A stretch of 64,000 bases of DNA from Leptolyngbya sp. NIES-2104 (lineage in GTDB: Bacteria > Cyanobacteriota > Cyanobacteriia > Leptolyngbyales > Leptolyngbyaceae): NCBI RefSeq assembly GCF_001485215.1, contig NZ_BBWW01000001.1, forward strand, positions 2,852,001 to 2,916,000, in the 5' to 3' direction. Made by a program: the position numbers and the translations under genes. Below the pieces are notes generated by a model. The model saw only the letters and a list, made by a program, of their open reading frames with translations, was not told where the DNA came from and made no database searches. Shown here one piece after another: positions 9,321 to 19,125 of this stretch (positions are counted from its first letter, which is position 1; the number at the start of each line of letters is the position of its first letter).

Positions 9321-10375
9321 TCCTAATCAACCTCTCATTTCTAGCTGCGAAACCCACTGGGCATACCATCTATGCAAAGAATCTTTTGCCTGGTCTAAAT
9401 CTGCTCGATCCTGTATTGCTAACCGGACAAAATCTTCCTGAATATTATTGTTATAAAATCTCAGATCAACTGACTCCCGATCAAGGGACAAAAGGACATT
9501 TTAATCGACTTAAATGGACACAATTTAACTTACCTGGAATTTATAGAAATCTCCAGAGTAATTTACTTTTCTCTCCAATTCCTGAAGCTCCAATTTTTAC
9601 AAAATGTCGCTATGTTGTGACACTGCATGATTTTATTCCGCTTAAATTTCCGCGCTTTACATCGCCTTTAACCCAGTATTACAAACACTATATTCCTCAT
9701 GTTCTGAATCAAGCTGAGCACATTTTGAGCGATTCCGAATCGACTGCAAATGATGCGATCGCATTCTACAAAATTCCATCCGATAAGATCACTATCGTTC
9801 CCCTTGCCTACGACCATCAGCATTTCAAATTTCTCGATCTGCCAACCGAAAATTATTTTCTTTACGTCGGTAGACACGATGCTTATAAAAATATTGGTCG
9901 ATCGCTTACCGCTTTTTCCAAACTTCCAAACGACTATGAATTTTGGATTGCAGGCTCTCCCGATCCACGATTTACGCCGAGTTTAAAGGCTCAAGCTGAA
10001 GAACTAAAAATCGTCGATCGCGTTAAATTTCTCAGCTATGTTTCTTACGCAGAACTACCCGAATTAATCAATCGAGCGATCGCGCTTGTTTTCCCCAGTT
10101 TATGGGAAGGATTCGGCTTACCTGTCCTCGAAGCAATGGCGTGTGGAACTCCGGTCATTACCTCGAATCTTTCTTCAATTCCTGAAGTTGCAGGCGATGC
10201 TGCCTTGCTGATTGATCCTTACGATGAAAGCGCGATCGCGGATGCCATGAAATCAATCATTATCGATAGCCAATTACGGAATCAAATGAGACGAAAAGGA
10301 CTCGATCGAGCTTCGCAATTCAGTTGGCAAAAAACGGCATCTCATACCGCTGAAATTCTCAAACGATATTTATAA
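9317..10375 (+). CDS. Glycosyltransferase family 4 protein
   Basis: A 352-residue GT-B glycosyltransferase with the donor-site motif E-x7-E in WEGFGLPVLEAM and an EVAGDAALLIDPYD segment nearly identical to that of the upstream enzyme. I set the start at the GTG at 9317, which overlaps the upstream stop as GTGA and gives a protein beginning MILINLSFLAAKPTGHTIYA, the normal beginning of this family; an in-frame ATG at 9269 would add 16 residues encoded inside the upstream gene and is unlikely. It is the last gene of the polysaccharide run and is convergent with the small membrane transporter gene that ends 4 bases further on. Confidence 0.82.
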   Translation: MILINLSFLAAKPTGHTIYAKNLLPGLNLLDPVLLTGQNLPEYYCYKISDQLTPDQGTKGHFNRLKWTQFNLPGIYRNLQSNLLFSPIPEAPIFTKCRYVVTLHDFIPLKFPRFTSPLTQYYKHYIPHVLNQAEHILSDSESTANDAIAFYKIPSDKITIVPLAYDHQHFKFLDLPTENYFLYVGRHDAYKNIGRSLTAFSKLPNDYEFWIAGSPDPRFTPSLKAQAEELKIVDRVKFLSYVSYAELPELINRAIALVFPSLWEGFGLPVLEAMACGTPVITSNLSSIPEVAGDAALLIDPYDESAIADAMKSIIIDSQLRNQMRRKGLDRASQFSWQKTASHTAEILKRYL

Positions 10376-10378
10376 ATT

Positions 10379-10747
10379 CTACTTTTTCGCCATCAACAAA
10401 ACCACGCCACAGATAATAAGAGCGACACCGACTAAACGCACGATCGGAATCGGTTCATTAAACACAAATCGTCCAAGCATCACCGAGAATACATATTGCA
10501 AAGCGACCGAAGGAGCAAGAATACTTAATGGCACACGAGTCAGCAGCAAAATGTAGAGCACTGCCGCTCCTGCATAGAAGCAAAGTCCAATGACTAATTC
10601 AGGAGTCGTTGCAATTCCAATCACATGACTAATCGCGTTACTTGCTGTTAATTGACCTAGTTTTAGCGCTCCTGATTTGAGAAAAAACTGACCGACCACG
10701 CCCGCCACAACCGAAATTAAAAACAGTACAAACTCTTGAATACTCAC
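10379..10747 (-). CDS. EamA/SMR-family small membrane transporter
   Basis: A 122-residue inner-membrane protein with four predicted transmembrane helices (roughly residues 4-22, 38-60, 66-86, 95-118) and the architecture of small multidrug resistance/EamA proteins: FLKSGALKLG after helix 1, a VPLSILAPSVALQYVFS segment in helix 3 and a final VALIICGVVLLMAKK helix. ArnE/ArnF-like lipid-sugar flippases have the same size and fold, and the position beside a glycosyltransferase cluster makes a glycolipid role possible, but the strand is opposite to that cluster. The conserved SMR Glu of helix 1 is not seen, so drug export is not implied. Confidence 0.75.
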   Translation of the reverse strand: MSIQEFVLFLISVVAGVVGQFFLKSGALKLGQLTASNAISHVIGIATTPELVIGLCFYAGAAVLYILLLTRVPLSILAPSVALQYVFSVMLGRFVFNEPIPIVRLVGVALIICGVVLLMAKK

Positions 10748-10851
10748 AAGAAATCCTTCAATTTGCTCTAGTTCAGTTTACAACCTGCCTGATGCTTCAC
10801 CAGGAATTTCAATCCAAGCTACATTTATCTTGAAGCGTAAAGAAACTTCCG

Positions 10852-11529
10852 ATGGATTCTTCAACCTCAGTCAGACCGACCTACACAGACGAACAGATCT
10901 CCGTTTGGCTACGCGGCTTACTTACTCTTGCTTGGTCAGACGATAATTTTGACGAAACCGAGCAAAGCCTAATCGCCTCGCTCACCGAACACAAATTAAC
11001 CCAGGAAGAAACATCTCGATCGCTCAAGTCCGTTTCTGATGAAGAACTTCGATCGACCTTTGCCGCCAGTCCCGACTGTGCCGAAAACTTTCTCCGAACT
11101 GCGGTCATGGTGGCTCTAGCAGACGGCATTTATACTTCAACCGAAGACGCAGTTTTAGAGCAGTTTTGCCAGAGCTTGAATACGGGCACCGAGATTCTAG
11201 AGAATTTGCGTCTAACCTTATGCGATCGACATCCCGAAACTCAAGAGCTACAGCCGCATCCTGAAGTTCATTTAGACATTTTGCAGCCTGTACGATCGTG
11301 GCTTGATAATACTGAAATTCACGATCCGAAAGTGGCTCGATTCTTGTGCAAAATGATTCCCCCTCAATGTCCTTTTGAGCGTGATATCAAGCTATTTGGG
11401 CACAAGGTCGTTCACATTCCACCGCTTTGTAAATTGAATCCGCTCTATGAACAATTAGTCGGAATTCGCTTCCGGGCACTGTCTTATTTGGCGGATGACT
11501 GCGGTGAAGATGTGACTCCTTACATTTGA
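10852..11529 (+). CDS. TerB-like plus Mo-nitrogenase C-terminal-domain protein
   Basis: A 225-residue soluble protein. Residues about 10-110 look like a TerB (tellurite-resistance/DjlA-type) helical domain: WLRGLLTLAWSDDNFDE and a second acidic ALADGIYTSTEDAVL segment. Residues about 150-225 match the domain named after the C terminus of a Mo-dependent nitrogenase (MIPPQCPFERDIKLFG, IPPLCKLNPLYEQLVGIRFRA), which is common in cyanobacteria, including ones that cannot fix nitrogen. No nif gene is in the window, so the name should not be read as a nitrogen-fixation function. The gene ends inside the last 10 bases of the convergent dehydrogenase gene. Function unknown; two conserved Cys (PPQC, PPLC) are worth noting. 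Confidence 0.75.
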   Translation: MDSSTSVRPTYTDEQISVWLRGLLTLAWSDDNFDETEQSLIASLTEHKLTQEETSRSLKSVSDEELRSTFAASPDCAENFLRTAVMVALADGIYTSTEDAVLEQFCQSLNTGTEILENLRLTLCDRHPETQELQPHPEVHLDILQPVRSWLDNTEIHDPKVARFLCKMIPPQCPFERDIKLFGHKVVHIPPLCKLNPLYEQLVGIRFRALSYLADDCGEDVTPYI

Positions 11530-12572
11530 GGATAGATCAGGATTTTGTAGGTATCAGGTGTAGGTGAAACGGCACGATCGACGGCTTCAGCGAGATTCGA
11601 GAGGGGAAAGCGATCGCTAATTAACGCATCGACATCAATCCGTCGCTGAAACACGATTTCCGCCGCTAATGCCTGCACCCGATACGACGAACTATAACTA
11701 CCCATTAAATCGATTTCCCGTCGATAAAGCACATTCGGATTCAATGGAATCTCAACTTCATCGGGAAACTCAGCAAAGAAGAGAATCTTTCCACCTTTAC
11801 GAGTACAATCCAAAGCCTGAAAAAACGCTTTATCGCTCGGAACTGCCAACAAACTGACATCGACTCCCATTCCTTGAGTCATGTTTTGAATTTTGCTTGA
11901 TAACTCTGGATCTCGCGCATCAAAGGCGGCATCGGCTCCAATCTTCAAAGCTTTCTCAATTCGAGAAGGAATTAAATCGGTTGCAATCGCTCTCGCTCCA
12001 AAGTATTTCACCAACATCACAAACATCAGCCCGATCGGTCCCGCTCCTGTCACCAAAACCGTTTGCCCTGGCTGAATCTGCGCTTTCTTCACCGCTTTCA
12101 AACAGCAGTTCGTCGGCTCCACAAAACTCGCCTGCTCAAACGTCACATCGTCCGGAATTCGCATCAATCCGCCATTCCGCACAATATGACCCGGAATTTT
12201 CACATATTGGGCAAATCCGCCCCCGCTCGGTGTAAATCCCGCTGTCGTCGTAATGTTCTTGTACACCTCGCACATTGAGAAATTCTCATTCAAACAATAA
12301 GCGCAGTGCATACAAGGAATGTGATGCAGAACGATAACGCGATCGCCAATTTTCCAATTTTTTACATCTGATCCGATTGATGCGATCGTTCCCGCTGTTT
12401 CATGCCCAAAAATCCGAGGCGGTTCCAACAAGGGATACTTAATCTTTTTAATATCCGACTGACACAAGCCCACGACTTGCACCTGCACCAACACCTCATC
12501 GGCTGCAATGTCCGGCATCGGTACGTCTTCATATCGGAGTTGATTCACGCCGCGAAATACTTGGGCTTTCAT
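11520..12572 (-). CDS. Zinc-dependent alcohol/polyol dehydrogenase
   Basis: A 350-residue medium-chain dehydrogenase that oxidises an alcohol, probably a polyol or sugar alcohol, with NAD(P). The catalytic zinc ligands are visible as the Cys of GLCQSD and the His and Glu of FGHETAG, and the four structural-zinc cysteines as CMHCAYC and the following SMC. The Rossmann motif is VLVTGAGPIGLMFVMLVKYFG with an acidic residue (ATD) after the next strand, which favours NAD. Length is normal. Closest families by style are sorbitol and galactitol-phosphate dehydrogenases; the exact substrate is not evident. It converges on, and overlaps by 10 bases, the gene at 10852-11529. Confidence 0.85.
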   Translation of the reverse strand: MKAQVFRGVNQLRYEDVPMPDIAADEVLVQVQVVGLCQSDIKKIKYPLLEPPRIFGHETAGTIASIGSDVKNWKIGDRVIVLHHIPCMHCAYCLNENFSMCEVYKNITTTAGFTPSGGGFAQYVKIPGHIVRNGGLMRIPDDVTFEQASFVEPTNCCLKAVKKAQIQPGQTVLVTGAGPIGLMFVMLVKYFGARAIATDLIPSRIEKALKIGADAAFDARDPELSSKIQNMTQGMGVDVSLLAVPSDKAFFQALDCTRKGGKILFFAEFPDEVEIPLNPNVLYRREIDLMGSYSSSYRVQALAAEIVFQRRIDVDALISDRFPLSNLAEAVDRAVSPTPDTYKILIYPQM

Positions 12573-12579
12573 AGTTGGA

Positions 12580-12612
12580 TTAGTGAGGAATTATCGATCG
12601 AGACTCTATCAC
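12580..12612. repeat. 34-bp direct repeat, copy 1
   Basis: This segment (TTAGTGAGGAATTATCGATC and onward through GAGACTCTATCAC) recurs with few changes at 13911-13944. The two copies bracket the pair of Uma2 genes: copy 1 lies upstream of the first and copy 2 downstream of the second. It could be a shared promoter element or the scar of a duplication; no promoter boxes are convincing. Confidence 0.5.
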
Positions 12613-12677
12613 TCCTCTGACATAATCAACGTAAGAGGTTAGCAATTCAAAACTCTCAGCAGCGAGGCTATATCTCA

Positions 12678-13295
12678 ATGACACAAGCAAAGGCACGATT
12701 CACGTCGATCGAGGAATATCTCAACTATGACGACGACACAAACGCCCGTTATGAATTGGTGAATGGGGAGTTAATCGAATTGCCGAACGAAGACCCGCGC
12801 AACCTGATGATTGCTAGATCTCTGCTAATTTACTTTGTTACTCAGATGGGACTATCGATCGAACGAGTCGGTGACAAGCAGCAAATCGCTGTCAATTCTT
12901 CCGAAGTTACAGCGCGAGAACCGGATCTGACCGTTCACTCAGAAGCATCTGCCGCCGCATTGTTAACTCAAACTCAGTCGCTGCTTGCGATCGAGATGCC
13001 GCCTCCGTTACTCGTGATTGAAGTAGTTTCTCCGGGTAATCCTGGAAGTCCGAACTACGAACTCGCAAGCGAGCGCCAAAGGCAGCGTGATTATGTTGAG
13101 AAGCGCAGAGAGTATGCTGCACGAGGCATTCCTGAATATTGGCTCGTTGATCCAGGTCGGAGTATTGTGCTTGTACTAACGCTTGAGAATGGAAGTTATG
13201 AAGGGCGGGGATTTCGCGGAAATGATGCGATCTCTTCTTCCGCTTTTCCGAGCCTACAGTTAACGGCTGAACAAATCTTAAGAGCAGGTCAATAA
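12678..13295 (+). CDS. Uma2 family (PD-(D/E)xK-like) protein
   Basis: A 205-residue protein of the Uma2/DUF820 family, which has a restriction-endonuclease-like fold and is greatly expanded in cyanobacteria; its biological role is not established. The conserved elements are YELVNGELIELP (first acidic residue), REPDLTV, LLVIEVVSPGNPG and the Lys-containing RDYVEKRREYAARGIPEYW followed by VDP. It starts MTQAKARFTSIEEYLNYDD and is a close paralogue of the tandem Uma2 pair at 44822-46086. The second Uma2 gene follows after 16 bases with its own AGGAGG ribosome site, so the two are probably one transcript. Confidence 0.88.
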   Translation: MTQAKARFTSIEEYLNYDDDTNARYELVNGELIELPNEDPRNLMIARSLLIYFVTQMGLSIERVGDKQQIAVNSSEVTAREPDLTVHSEASAAALLTQTQSLLAIEMPPPLLVIEVVSPGNPGSPNYELASERQRQRDYVEKRREYAARGIPEYWLVDPGRSIVLVLTLENGSYEGRGFRGNDAISSSAFPSLQLTAEQILRAGQ

Positions 13296-13311
13296 CCAGG
13301 AGGCAAAAAGG

Positions 13312-13884
13312 ATGACGATCGCAATTCCGACAAAAAACTATACATCGCAAGAGTACCTTGATTTAGAGATTCAGGCAGAAAGCCGCAATGAATACCGTAA
13401 TGGAGAAATCGTTCCGATGCCCGGTGGAACTCCTGCTCACAATGAAATCAACAGCATTTTCAATTCTCTGCTGCGGGTCAGTTTGAGAGGGCAACCCTAC
13501 AGTATTTTCATTGCGGATCAACGACTTTGGATTCCCGATCGCAATATTTATACTTATCCAGATTCGATGATTGTACGGCGACCCGTGGAGTTACAAGCGG
13601 GGCGAAAGGATACGATTACAAATCCGGTTCTGATTGCAGAAGTGTTGTCAGATTCGACTGAAGCATACGACCGTGGTGAGAAATTCGCGGCATATCGCAC
13701 GATCGCAACCTTTCAGGAGTATCTATTGATCAATCAGTCGCAACGGCATCTAGAACATTACGTGAAACAGAGTGCGAATCAATGGTTATTTACCGAGTAC
13801 AACGGCAATGAGGCGCGGGTTTCGCTGGCAACAGTTCCGGTTGAGTTCGCACTGGCAGATCTTTATGAGAATCTTGAGGGATAG
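13312..13884 (+). CDS. Uma2 family protein
   Basis: A 190-residue Uma2 protein from a different subgroup than its upstream partner: it starts with the YTSQEYLDLEIQAESRNEYR form and has IVPMPGGTPAHNEI, PDSMIV and LIAEVLSDSTEAYDRGEKFA, the variant in which the catalytic Glu-Val is followed by LSDST and a D-R-x-x-K Lys. An AGGAGG ribosome site lies directly ahead of the ATG. Adjacent Uma2 genes of unlike subgroup may act together or may simply have accumulated; the sequence does not decide. Function beyond the nuclease-like fold is unknown. Confidence 0.87.
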   Translation: MTIAIPTKNYTSQEYLDLEIQAESRNEYRNGEIVPMPGGTPAHNEINSIFNSLLRVSLRGQPYSIFIADQRLWIPDRNIYTYPDSMIVRRPVELQAGRKDTITNPVLIAEVLSDSTEAYDRGEKFAAYRTIATFQEYLLINQSQRHLEHYVKQSANQWLFTEYNGNEARVSLATVPVEFALADLYENLEG

Positions 13885-13910
13885 GATTAGTCAAATTATG
13901 CGATCGTCTT

Positions 13911-13944
13911 TTAGAGAGGAATAGTGCGATCGAGACTTTATCAC
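13911..13944. repeat. 34-bp direct repeat, copy 2
   Basis: Nearly identical to 12580-12612, with 17 of 18 bases shared in the CGATCGAGACTTTATCAC core. It lies between the second Uma2 gene and the AT-rich membrane-protein gene, about 40 bases ahead of that gene's start. Confidence 0.5.
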
Positions 13945-13982
13945 CAATTCATGTAGTACTTACAACGCTTCAGGTAAGAATA

Positions 13983-14456
13983 ATGCTCTTCTTAATTCTG
14001 ACCGATTACCTTCTTGGAGTAGCGCTATCAATACTAATTATTTTCACGCATTTTTGTTTTCAGTCGATTTATGTCACTGGTTACTTTCATCATATTGACT
14101 ACGTTAAAGGTCTCTTTGACTTCATAAAGGAAAAGATTTTTTTTCTTAATTTCTTTGAGTATTTCTTCCTTCTGTGCTTTGCTGCTTTGCCTTTGATATT
14201 AGAAATAAGCATCGCTTCTTCTTATATATTTCTAATCGATACATATCTGAAAAAACTATCAATTCTAGACATTCTTGTAATGAGTTCTATTCCAGCTTTA
14301 CTGCTGTTATTGCGGCAATTACCAACTATGCCTGAAAAATTGTTTCACATTCAAGGTTCGATTTTAGTAGATGAAAATATTGAAGTGACACCAGTAGCGA
14401 CCTGCGTTCTAGCTGTTGGGCTGATCACTGGCTTTCTAACAGCTAAGTATTTCTAG
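13983..14456 (+). CDS. Hypothetical AT-rich integral membrane protein
   Basis: A 157-residue protein that is mostly hydrophobic, with four likely transmembrane helices (about residues 4-30, 55-85, 90-112, 132-155). It is rich in Phe, Ile and Tyr, and the gene is noticeably more AT-rich than its neighbours and almost free of the CGATCG words common elsewhere in the window, which hints at recent transfer. No ribosome site is evident ahead of the ATG. I do not recognise a family. The C-terminal part before the last helix contains a short soluble loop (about residues 117-131). Confidence 0.55.
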   Translation: MLFLILTDYLLGVALSILIIFTHFCFQSIYVTGYFHHIDYVKGLFDFIKEKIFFLNFFEYFFLLCFAALPLILEISIASSYIFLIDTYLKKLSILDILVMSSIPALLLLLRQLPTMPEKLFHIQGSILVDENIEVTPVATCVLAVGLITGFLTAKYF

Positions 14457-14518
14457 AAAACATTGCTGAAAACTCCGTTTACCGGGATGATTGAGAAGAT
14501 TTTTAGCTGAAAACAACG

Positions 14519-16276
14519 ATGCGGGAACTGATTGCAGATGTGCTGGTTGTGGGAGGCGGAACCGGAGGAACAGCCGCAGCAATCCAAGCAGCACGCCGGG
14601 GAGCCAAAACGATTTTGGTCAGCGAATTCGCCTGGTTAGGCGGAATGCTCACCAGTGCAGGTGTCACCGCTCCCGATGGCAACGAACTCGCAGCCTTTCA
14701 AACCGGAATCTGGGGCGCATTTTTACGAGAATTAGAACAGCGTCAGCCCGATGGATTAGACCACGCTTGGGTAAGTTTTTTCACGTATGAAGCGCGAATC
14801 GGAGCCGAAATCTTTGCTGATTGGGTGAAAGAATTGCCTAATTTAGGGTGGATTCAAGGCGAAACTCCGGAGAAAGTTTTGAGAGAAAACGATCGCATTC
14901 TTTCAGTCGAATTCCAATCCGTCAAAGTCACGGCAAAAATCACGATCGATGCCACCGAACTCGGCGATCTACTCGAACTCGGAGAAATTCCGTATCGCTG
15001 GGGCTGGGAACTACAATCCGAATTCAATGAACCCAGTGCCCCGATCGAACATAACAAACTTACCCAAACCTACCCCATTCAAGCGCCCACTTGGGTTGTC
15101 GTGATACGCGATTTTGGTAACACGATCGCACTCCGCATTCCCGAACCGCCAAACTACGATCGCTCAAAATTCGAGCAAGCCTGGACAAGATACGGAGCCG
15201 AAACCTTCTTAAACTACGGACGCTTACCCGGAAATCGCTTCATGATCAATTGGCCCATTTCCGGCAACGACTACGGCGATGGCGTAGAACGACTGCTAAA
15301 CCGAGAAACCCGCGTCCAATTCCACCAAGAAGCCAAAAATCATTCTCTCGGCTTTGCCCACTTCATCCAATCCCAACTTGGAACCCGCTACGGACTCGCA
15401 GAAGACACCTTCCCCACAGGTGCACTCGCAATCCATCCCTACCATCGAGAAAGCCGCCGCCTGATCGGAATCACCACCATCCGCGAACAAGATTTATTAC
15501 CAAAAGGACGAGTCGCCCCGTTACCGTTTCGAGTCGAAGCGATCGGGTGCGAATACGCCGAAAATTTCTGTCAATCGATCGCGATCGGCAATTACGCAAA
15601 CGATCATCATTATCCAAGCGGCGATATTCCCCTCAAACCGAAGTCAATTCGCTGGGGTGGACGCTGGACAGGCACACCGTTCACGATTCCTTATTCCTGT
15701 CTCGTGCCAAGCGCGATCGACAATTTCCTAGTTTGTGAAAAAAATATCTCCGTCACGCACATGGCAAACGGCGCAACCCGCTTACAGCCTGTCGTTCTTG
15801 GAATCGGACAAGCCGCAGGAATGGCAGCCGCTCTGTGCATCGAGCAAAACTGTCAGCCGCGAGAATTAGATGTGAGATCGCTCCAACTCGCCCTCGTCAC
15901 TGATCCAGTCGCCCCCGCCGCAATTTTCCCTCTGTACAATTTGTCACCTTCACACCCCGAATGGCAGGACTGGCAACGCTACTATATTGATCATCCAGAG
16001 AGTTACCCAAACAGCGGTGAAAGTCCTGCCAAATCTTGGATTCAGCCACCTAGTAAAACGGCTCAACCGTTTAGCGGGATTTTTGAGCGCAAAGCAGTAC
16101 AAGAGTATACCTTGAGATCGATCGACAATTCAGAGAAGCTTTGGTCGATCGTCACCGTAGAAGCCGCGATCGATGCTCAACTTCAGAAAATCCAATCCGG
16201 GCAACTACTGAACGGGCTAGGTAAATATAATCAATCTGGAAATTGGATTCTGGTAGAAGCTCTGAGCACAGAATAA
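14519..16276 (+). CDS. FAD-dependent oxidoreductase
   Basis: A 585-residue flavoprotein of the FAD-dependent oxidoreductase family (PF12831 type). The dinucleotide-binding motif is DVLVVGGGTGGTAAAIQAAR at residues 7-26, followed by LVSEFAWLGGMLTSAG, in which the GGxxT segment contacts FAD in this family; the second FAD segment is TIDATELGDLLEL and the C-terminal one is GIGQAAGMAAALCI. Proteins of this family occur across cyanobacteria without an assigned substrate. It is the last gene before the patX/hetR region and has no obvious partner; the annotation stops at the level of an FAD enzyme. Confidence 0.83.
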   Translation: MRELIADVLVVGGGTGGTAAAIQAARRGAKTILVSEFAWLGGMLTSAGVTAPDGNELAAFQTGIWGAFLRELEQRQPDGLDHAWVSFFTYEARIGAEIFADWVKELPNLGWIQGETPEKVLRENDRILSVEFQSVKVTAKITIDATELGDLLELGEIPYRWGWELQSEFNEPSAPIEHNKLTQTYPIQAPTWVVVIRDFGNTIALRIPEPPNYDRSKFEQAWTRYGAETFLNYGRLPGNRFMINWPISGNDYGDGVERLLNRETRVQFHQEAKNHSLGFAHFIQSQLGTRYGLAEDTFPTGALAIHPYHRESRRLIGITTIREQDLLPKGRVAPLPFRVEAIGCEYAENFCQSIAIGNYANDHHYPSGDIPLKPKSIRWGGRWTGTPFTIPYSCLVPSAIDNFLVCEKNISVTHMANGATRLQPVVLGIGQAAGMAAALCIEQNCQPRELDVRSLQLALVTDPVAPAAIFPLYNLSPSHPEWQDWQRYYIDHPESYPNSGESPAKSWIQPPSKTAQPFSGIFERKAVQEYTLRSIDNSEKLWSIVTVEAAIDAQLQKIQSGQLLNGLGKYNQSGNWILVEALSTE

Positions 16277-16400
16277 GACACTAACCCTTGATATTTGTCA
16301 AGTAGGTGTGACTACCGAATTTGAGTTTTGCCATCGATTTTGTCCTGATGTGATCACCTCTAGCGCGTAAAGGGGTATATCACACTGAGGACGTACTCTT

Positions 16401-16589
16401 ATGCGCGCTCAAACTCTGGTTGCACTCTTTAGCTGGCTCATCGGAGCAGTGGCTATCGGTTCCTACGCCACTGAGCGTTTCTCCCCCGCCGCTCAGTTAA
16501 ACGCTTCTGATTCACAACCGCAAATTCTCGCCCATCGGGGAAGCGGACGCATCGAAACCCAATTTGATTTCATTCAAGCTCCCATGTAA
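16401..16589 (+). CDS. patX: PatX-like RGSGR peptide precursor
   Basis: A 62-residue small protein with an N-terminal hydrophobic signal-type segment (about residues 5-22) and the hexapeptide HRGSGR at residues 45-50 (bases 16533-16550). The RGSGR pentapeptide is the HetR-inhibiting core of PatS and of PatX, the small proteins that restrain heterocyst differentiation; PatX is known to occur with HetR across filamentous cyanobacteria, including ones without heterocysts, and to have the HRGSGR form. The precursor is presumably exported or cleaved so that the peptide reaches neighbouring cells. GAGG lies 10 bases ahead of the ATG. The next gene, 335 bases downstream and in the same direction, is hetR, which strongly supports the call. 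The 12-residue tail after RGSGR is longer than in PatS. Confidence 0.85.
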   Translation: MRAQTLVALFSWLIGAVAIGSYATERFSPAAQLNASDSQPQILAHRGSGRIETQFDFIQAPM

Positions 16590-17824
<1,235 letters not shown>

Positions 17825-17901
17825 CGCCTTGACATTACGCAATTTAAACTTTTGCAACTGTCTGAAAGAGTGTAACAACCCCGCAGAGTAAACTAGGCAA
17901 T

Positions 17902-17914
17902 GATTCTGAGAATC
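17902..17914 (+). promoter_or_regulatory. Dyad upstream of psaC
   Basis: A perfect 6-bp inverted repeat (GATTCT, G, AGAATC) lies 78 bases ahead of psaC, between it and hetR. A TTTATATC stretch just downstream is a possible -10 box. It may be part of the psaC promoter; light-dependent control of psaC is known, but the regulator cannot be read from the dyad. Confidence 0.3.
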
Positions 17915-17973
17915 GACGGTTTATATCGTGGTTTCTTCAGGACTGACAGATGATGCCAAGTCATAAGCACTAA

Positions 17974-18237
<264 letters not shown>

Positions 18238-18283
18238 GCAAAACTTCATACAGCAATCATTTTTCATTTATGTGGGTTCAAAG

Positions 18284-18309
18284 TAGGGGGGCAATTCGCC
18301 CTCTTTTTT
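18284..18309 (+). terminator. psaC rho-independent terminator
   Basis: GGGGGC, loop AATTC, GCCCTC (one G-U pair), then a run of seven T. It lies between the psaC stop and the end of the convergent HAD gene and should stop psaC transcription. Confidence 0.8.
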
Positions 18310-18312
18310 TGT

Positions 18313-19089
18313 CTAAATCCAGTTCGAGAAATCTTGAGCAAATTGGGCGAGAGACAGTAAGTGAATACGATCGCTCTTTTCCCCCTCAAGCCGCTCTAAT
18401 TCGGTGTTGTACCCCCAATCTGCTAGAAATAATTCTACATTCGCCAACGTTTCCTGTTTCTCAATCGTCTGCAACGTCTTCAAGCGATCTTCGACAAACC
18501 AAATCGAAGCCGTTTCGCCAAAAGTTTCCTTCAGTTCAGCCAAAACTTGCGGCTTCGGGCGTTTCGATTCTTTGCCGTAAACCTGTTCGTCTTTCAATTC
18601 GATTCCTTGTTTTTGTAGCAGTTGTTTAATGAATCGCCCTTCTTTGGTGCTGATGATAAAGAAATCGGTTGAACTGGTCAGAATCGATCGCAGTCGATCG
18701 AGCACCCCTGGATAAAATTCGTGTTCCACCAGCCAGCTTTCTAAATCCGTTGCGATTTGCTGATCTCGAATCGTATCGACGATCGCACTAATTTCCAGCG
18801 GCTTTAGATGATCTTCTGAAACGATTTGAGTCGCGATCGCAGTCCAATTCTGAAAAATTCTTTTTTCCTCGATTCCCGTAACGATCGCCCGAATTAAAAC
18901 GGGCATCTCCCAGCCTGTTTCCACAACTGGACGCAATCGATAAAACGCAGGCGCAAATTTCTCATCAGGAGTTGCTTCAGCCTGCCAAATTTGCGCGTAA
19001 GCCTTCCAAGCCGTTTGGAAGTACTCTTTCAATCCATCACAAACCACACCATCAAAATCAAGCGCCAGAACGCGAGGAGTCACAGACAT
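18313..19089 (-). CDS. HAD family hydrolase
   Basis: A phosphatase/hydrolase of the haloacid dehalogenase superfamily. Motif I is LALDFDGVVCDGL at the N terminus (nucleophile Asp and the following DGV), motif II is FFIISTKEGRF with the Thr/Ser, and motif III/IV is KPQVLAELKETFG then IWFVEDRLKTLQT with the magnesium-binding acidic residue. The cap is small and helical. I start at the ATG at 19089, which gives a protein beginning MSVTPRVLALDFDG; an ATG at 19116 would add nine residues. Substrate cannot be inferred. It is 36 bases downstream of the DUF502 gene and probably co-transcribed with it. Confidence 0.82.
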   Translation of the reverse strand: MSVTPRVLALDFDGVVCDGLKEYFQTAWKAYAQIWQAEATPDEKFAPAFYRLRPVVETGWEMPVLIRAIVTGIEEKRIFQNWTAIATQIVSEDHLKPLEISAIVDTIRDQQIATDLESWLVEHEFYPGVLDRLRSILTSSTDFFIISTKEGRFIKQLLQKQGIELKDEQVYGKESKRPKPQVLAELKETFGETASIWFVEDRLKTLQTIEKQETLANVELFLADWGYNTELERLEGEKSDRIHLLSLAQFAQDFSNWI

Positions 19090-19125
19090 TTTCGTTGAGG
19101 ATAGCAACTTCCTCAAAGTAGCGTA

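Noticed and set aside
10852-11529. Evidence of nitrogen fixation from the Mo-nitrogenase-named domain
   Set aside because: The domain is widespread in cyanobacteria and no nif gene is in the window.
15250-15738. 162-codon frame, rich in Arg, inside the FAD oxidoreductase gene
   Set aside because: It is in another frame of a clear gene, has a shadow-like composition (Arg/Ser/Pro runs) and no ribosome site.
16341-16381. CRP/SYCRP1-like site near GTGATCAC upstream of patX
   Set aside because: The eight-base palindrome lacks the TGTGA-N6-TCACA spacing, so it does not match.
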